Source: DAIOEK01 sp964648485 (GTDB lineage: Bacteria; Chloroflexota; Anaerolineae; Anaerolineales; Anaerolineaceae). Taken from it: a stretch of 64,000 nucleotides of DNA. Below, piece by piece: positions 60,377 through 64,000 of this stretch; position 1 is the stretch's first letter; each line of letters starts with the position of its first letter. The translations under genes and the position numbers were made by a program. The notes below the pieces were generated by a model. The model was given only the letters and a program-made list of their open reading frames with translations. It searched no databases and was not told the DNA's origin. The stretch spans positions 62,001-126,000 of the forward strand of contig CAZYOF010000007.1 of the NCBI GenBank assembly GCA_964648485.1, given 5' to 3'.

Positions 60377-62239
60377 ATGGAAGATACAGGCGCTGACATA
60401 AAGGGAGTTCTGGAAACATTACCCAATAAACCCGGTTGTTATATCTACAAAAACAGCCAGGGGACAGTAATTTATGTTGGCAAGGCGGTAAATTTAAAGA
60501 ACCGGGTCAGGTCGTATTTTCATTCCCCAACTGATCAAAGTCAGAAAACCCGCCAATTGGTGAAAAATATCGCATCCATCGAGTGGATCGTTGTTGGCAG
60601 TGAGCTTGAAGCATTGATCCTCGAGATGAATTTGATCAAAAAACACCGCCCACACTATAACATCCGCCTTAAAGATGACAAGCGGTATCCATACATCAAG
60701 GTTCACTGGCAGGATCCTTTTCCGCGGGTAACCATCACCCGTGAGATGTTGAAAGATGGCGCCCGATATTTCGGACCATATACCTCTGTCTGGGCGGTTC
60801 ACCAGACACTTGATTTACTTCGCAAGCTCTTTCCATACCTCACCTGTGATCGTGAGATCACGGGCAGCGATGTGCGAGCCTGCCTTTATTACGACATCAA
60901 ATTGTGCAATGCTCCCTGTATTGGCGCGGTGGATCAGGAGACATACCGGCGGAACATCCATGACTTATGTGATTTTCTGGATGGACACACCAATCCAATC
61001 ATCCAGCGCTTAAAATCTGAAATGAACCACGCTTCAGAAGGACTTCAGTTTGAAAGGGCAGCGGCAATCCGAGATCAGATTCAAGCGATCAATACTGTGG
61101 TTGAGAAGCAAAAGGTCATCTCAGCTGACCAGATGGATTCAGATGTGATCGCCCTGGCTCGTGAAGATGGTGAAGCCTGTGTTCAAATATTCTTCATCCG
61201 TTCCGGGAAGATGATTGGCAGGGAATACTTCATTCTCGAAGGAACCGAAGATGCGGCTGATCAGGAAGTTATCAGCCAGTTCCTCAAGCAGTTCTACACC
61301 GAAGCTGCGACCATCCCACCACAGGTGATGCTTCCTCAGGAAATTGAGGAAGCGGCAATCATCAAACAATGGCTGCATACCCAGCGAAATTGCCAGAAAG
61401 TTGAATTGATGGTACCCCGACGTGGAAAATCAGCCGATCTGGTGAAGATGGCTGCCGAGAACGCGTCTGAAACGCTCCTGGCATTACGCGCACGCTGGCA
61501 GGCGGACACGAATAAGCAGTCTCAGGCGTTGACTGAATTACAACAAGCGCTCGGGATGGAAAAACCGCTCAACAAAATCGAGTGCTACGATATTTCCAAT
61601 ATCCAGGGAACAGCCTCCGTGGGCAGTATGGTCGTTTTTGAGCTCGGAGTTCCCAGCAAGAAGAATTACAGGCACTTCAATATCAAAACCGTGATCGGAC
61701 CGGATGACTTTGCCTCCATGGAAGAGGTGCTTTCACGGCGTTTTAAACGCTGGAAGCTGATTAACGAAGATGATACACCCGGCAAGAAAGTGGATGAAGC
61801 CTTTTCCATTCTGCCCGATCTCCTGATTGTGGATGGCGGCAAGGGACAGCTTGGAAGGGCGGTAAAAATTCTTTCAGATTTCAATTTGCAAAACCAGGTT
61901 CAAGTCGTTGGGCTGGCAAAACAGATGGAAGAACTGTTTCTGCCGGGAAAAAGCAAATCTGTATTACTGCCTCGTCACAGTCAGGCGATCTACCTGGTGC
62001 AGCGCATTCGCGATGAAGCCCATCGGTTTGGCATCACCACTCACCGAAATAAACGGACCAAAGTGGGTCTGGCTTCACGGCTGGATGCAATCCCCGGGGT
62101 GGGACCGACGCGCAGAAAAGCATTGCTCAGACACTTCGGTTCAATTGAAGAAATCGGGCAGGCAACACTGGAACAACTGACCTCCGTCAAGGGTATCACC
62201 CTGGCGGTAGCAAAAAATATCAAATCAGTTTTGGAGTAA
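60377..62239 (+). CDS. uvrC: Excinuclease ABC subunit C
   Basis: Makes both incisions in nucleotide excision repair. The 620-aa protein has the GIY-YIG nuclease (CYIYKNSQGTVIYVGKA, 22-38), the UVR motif (FERAAAIRDQI), the RNase H-like C-terminal nuclease (ECYDISNIQG, LLIVDGGKGQLG) and two terminal helix-hairpin-helix motifs (IPGVGPTRRKALL, KGITLAVAKNI). Full length. Confidence 0.97.
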   Translation: MEDTGADIKGVLETLPNKPGCYIYKNSQGTVIYVGKAVNLKNRVRSYFHSPTDQSQKTRQLVKNIASIEWIVVGSELEALILEMNLIKKHRPHYNIRLKDDKRYPYIKVHWQDPFPRVTITREMLKDGARYFGPYTSVWAVHQTLDLLRKLFPYLTCDREITGSDVRACLYYDIKLCNAPCIGAVDQETYRRNIHDLCDFLDGHTNPIIQRLKSEMNHASEGLQFERAAAIRDQIQAINTVVEKQKVISADQMDSDVIALAREDGEACVQIFFIRSGKMIGREYFILEGTEDAADQEVISQFLKQFYTEAATIPPQVMLPQEIEEAAIIKQWLHTQRNCQKVELMVPRRGKSADLVKMAAENASETLLALRARWQADTNKQSQALTELQQALGMEKPLNKIECYDISNIQGTASVGSMVVFELGVPSKKNYRHFNIKTVIGPDDFASMEEVLSRRFKRWKLINEDDTPGKKVDEAFSILPDLLIVDGGKGQLGRAVKILSDFNLQNQVQVVGLAKQMEELFLPGKSKSVLLPRHSQAIYLVQRIRDEAHRFGITTHRNKRTKVGLASRLDAIPGVGPTRRKALLRHFGSIEEIGQATLEQLTSVKGITLAVAKNIKSVLE

Positions 62240-62245
62240 TCTCGT

Positions 62246-62560
62246 TTAACCGACCATTTCACGGGGTGGCTGCGCAAGAGATTCAAACGCAACCATGTTC
62301 ACCTGGGCGGTCTTGTCGCGGATAGCTTTCACTGGTTCATATTCGGGTGAATTTACCCACTCTTTCGCCTTATCAATGTTGGGGAACTCCAAAAGAACAA
62401 TCCGCTCCGGGTTCCATTCTCCTGAAAGGTTTTCCACTGAGCCGCTTCTTGCCAGATATTTTCCGCCAAATTTGGATAAAACAGGCGGGGTGAGCTTTTT
62501 TACTTCCTCATATTCTTCGGGGTTGGTGATGTGCACTTCCACGATTACATATGCAGGCAT
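62246..62560 (-). CDS. DUF1330 protein
   Basis: A 104-aa dimeric alpha-beta-barrel (ferredoxin-like) protein: AYVIVEVHITNPEEYEEV, GGKYLARSGSVENLSG, RIVLLEFPN, KAKEWVNSPEY. The family is common and uncharacterised, related to stress-responsive dimeric barrels. It converges on uvrC with a 6-nt gap. AGGAG precedes the ATG. Confidence 0.92.
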   Translation of the reverse strand: MPAYVIVEVHITNPEEYEEVKKLTPPVLSKFGGKYLARSGSVENLSGEWNPERIVLLEFPNIDKAKEWVNSPEYEPVKAIRDKTAQVNMVAFESLAQPPREMVG

Positions 62561-62728
62561 AAAATCTCCTCTTTAGCAAGGGTGTGGGGTTTTTGGATAA
62601 TATCATTATAGGGGAATTGATTTCCCGAGTCATCTGACAAAAATCCCATAATCCGCTCACCCGGGGTGACAAAATTCGTCCATCCCGGAGATACACGCTT
62701 AGGTTTTTCAAATGGAGATGACGGTTAC

Positions 62729-63952
62729 TTAAGCCGGTTCGCTGGCTTTAATCGGCAGGGGTGGTTGTTCGGTCACCACCGGCAGGCGGATGCGGGTAGC
62801 AGCAAACATATTGATCAGAGCTATGAATGCGCCCAGTAAAAATACAAACTGGTAACCATATGTATTCCAGATCATTCCACCGATGAGGGCAATGCTGATC
62901 GAAAAGATATGGTCAATGGTCACAGCCATGGTAAGGGCGGGCTGAATATCGGCTGGATCCACGGCAACTTTTTTCATATATGTGGCACGAGCCATGTTGA
63001 CCGACATAAGCATCTGATCCAGCAGGAAGCAGGCAAAGGTGATGTAGAGGGCAACCTGCTCTGATACCAGGAATCGGGAGAATCCATATCCGAAACAGAC
63101 GAAAACCAGGAGAACGGCTTCAGAGAAGAGAACCGTCTTTTCGCCCAACCGATCGATCATCCATCCCAGAAGGGGTTGGAAGACTATTCCGATAATTCCG
63201 CCGACCATCAACAGGGTTGCCATCACCTGGGTGGGTTGGTCAAACACGGTTACCAGCACCCAGGGACCGAAGGTGAGAAAAATCTGTTTTCGCGATCCGT
63301 ATAAAATTGCCAAGAAGTAATACAGCTTGTACTCAGGGTGTAACTTTAAAAAAGTGCGTGAGGGAGCAGGCTGGTTGGGTTTCATCGTCAGCAGGATGAC
63401 GGCGGCGATTCCTAAAAATACTGCTGTTAGAATGAAAGTATGATGGAAATTGAAGTTGAGATAGCGGAATCCGAGAAAGACGATAAAACTGCCGAAAATG
63501 GCAGCCATATTCCGAATAGAGTTGAGCTGCCCCAGGCGTTGACCGGTTTTACCGGGTTCGGCCAGTTCCATGCCAATGGATGACTGCAATGGCAGAAAGA
63601 TATGGCTGCCCATACTATAAATAAATAGCCAGAGAGTCATGATGGCGTAGGTGGGTGATAGAAAGCCGATCAGAATCGAACCCACCGCACCAAAAATCAT
63701 GGCAACCATACCCAATCGGCGGCTGCATAAAAACCATAAAAGCGCAGAAACAAAAACTACCAGGAATCCCGGTAATTCACGGGGCAATTCCAGGAAGGAG
63801 CGTTGAAAGCCTGATAATTCAAAGCGCGCATTAATATAATTATTAAAGGTTGAATCATAGATGTTGTACGCCATGCCCATGGCAATGGTGACCAGCATGA
63901 ACAATTTCAACTCTCTGGGCATTTGGTTTAAGTATTTTTTTATGGCTGCCAT
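62729..63952 (-). CDS. Major facilitator superfamily transporter
   Basis: A 407-aa protein with 12 predicted TM helices. The MFS loop-2/3 motif is loosely kept (SRRLGMVAMIFGAVGS) and repeated in the second half (DRLGEKTVLFSEAVLLV). Substrate unknown. The 168-bp gap to the DUF1330 gene holds nothing I can identify. Confidence 0.87.
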   Translation of the reverse strand: MAAIKKYLNQMPRELKLFMLVTIAMGMAYNIYDSTFNNYINARFELSGFQRSFLELPRELPGFLVVFVSALLWFLCSRRLGMVAMIFGAVGSILIGFLSPTYAIMTLWLFIYSMGSHIFLPLQSSIGMELAEPGKTGQRLGQLNSIRNMAAIFGSFIVFLGFRYLNFNFHHTFILTAVFLGIAAVILLTMKPNQPAPSRTFLKLHPEYKLYYFLAILYGSRKQIFLTFGPWVLVTVFDQPTQVMATLLMVGGIIGIVFQPLLGWMIDRLGEKTVLFSEAVLLVFVCFGYGFSRFLVSEQVALYITFACFLLDQMLMSVNMARATYMKKVAVDPADIQPALTMAVTIDHIFSISIALIGGMIWNTYGYQFVFLLGAFIALINMFAATRIRLPVVTEQPPLPIKASEPA

Positions 63953-64000
63953 ATGATGTTAATATCAGTAAGAATTGGAAAAATTCTATCACACAAACGG

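Noticed and set aside
1..64000. CRISPR arrays, IS elements, prophage genes, rRNA or further tRNAs
   Set aside because: No regularly spaced repeats, transposase or phage motifs, rRNA sequence or second tRNA cloverleaf was found on reading both strands.

Overview
The window looks like a chromosomal segment of a bacterium of the phylum Chloroflexota, probably class Anaerolineae. This is an inference from gene content: a SpoVS homologue, an MGDG-synthase-type glycosyltransferase, a Ycf45/SpoIIIAA-like R3H ATPase, small polytopic proteins and many lipoproteins, with no outer-membrane or LPS genes. Coding density is high and strands are mixed. No phage, IS element, CRISPR array or rRNA was seen. 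There is one tRNA, tRNA-Pro(TGG).

Layout. 1-5.1 kb: 3' end of metG, a murJ-hydrolase pair, and a PadR regulator translationally coupled to an EF-Ts homologue. 5.2-9.9 kb: a CcrM-like solitary adenine methyltransferase with oligoendopeptidase F, then a deoxynucleoside kinase and a nucleotidyltransferase-fold protein. 9.93-10.60 kb: the only long non-coding stretch, AT-rich, with a cluster of DnaA-box-like 9-mers and GANTC sites (candidate replication origin). 10.6-18.9 kb: spoVS, a second deoxynucleoside kinase, a LarA homologue, a 56-aa ferredoxin, pepT, comEC and others. 18.9-27.5 kb: a long minus-strand operon (pdxS, pdxT, GNAT, R3H ATPase, tmk, DsbA-cyclophilin fusion, PrsW, DedA, plsC). 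27.8-34.1 kb: degV group, then a GntR-slipin-SdpI-ABC transporter operon that carries two perfect copies of the ParB site parS. 34.1-42.9 kb: glgC, ccdA-tlpA, msrP-msrQ, nitroreductase, rarD and tRNA-Pro, and two tail-to-tail esterase paralogues. 42.9-52.5 kb: the gatC-gatA to gatB operon, then a glutamate dehydrogenase with an attenuator-like leader. 52.5-64 kb: secreted and lipoprotein genes, the IMPase-HD-hutI operon, an Rrf2 regulator, a GT28 enzyme, cinA domain, uvrC and an MFS transporter.

The main result is a set of independent signals that fit together: a CcrM-like (GANTC) methyltransferase with a GANTC site inside its own promoter; an AT-rich intergenic region 4 kb away holding three exact TGTGGAAAA boxes about 20 bp apart, inverted TTTTCCACA boxes on the far side, and seven GANTC sites; and two perfect parS palindromes 21 kb further on. 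I infer an origin-proximal region in which methylation may be tied to replication. dnaA and parAB are not in the window, and gene orientation does not diverge cleanly from the candidate origin, so this needs genome-scale confirmation.

A second theme is gene expression. At least eight genes have a TATAAT-like box only 6-8 bp before the start codon and no Shine-Dalgarno, which implies leaderless transcripts. Two internal operon genes appear to start at non-NTG codons. Coordinates of starts below were revised where the ribosome-binding site or -10 spacing decided them.
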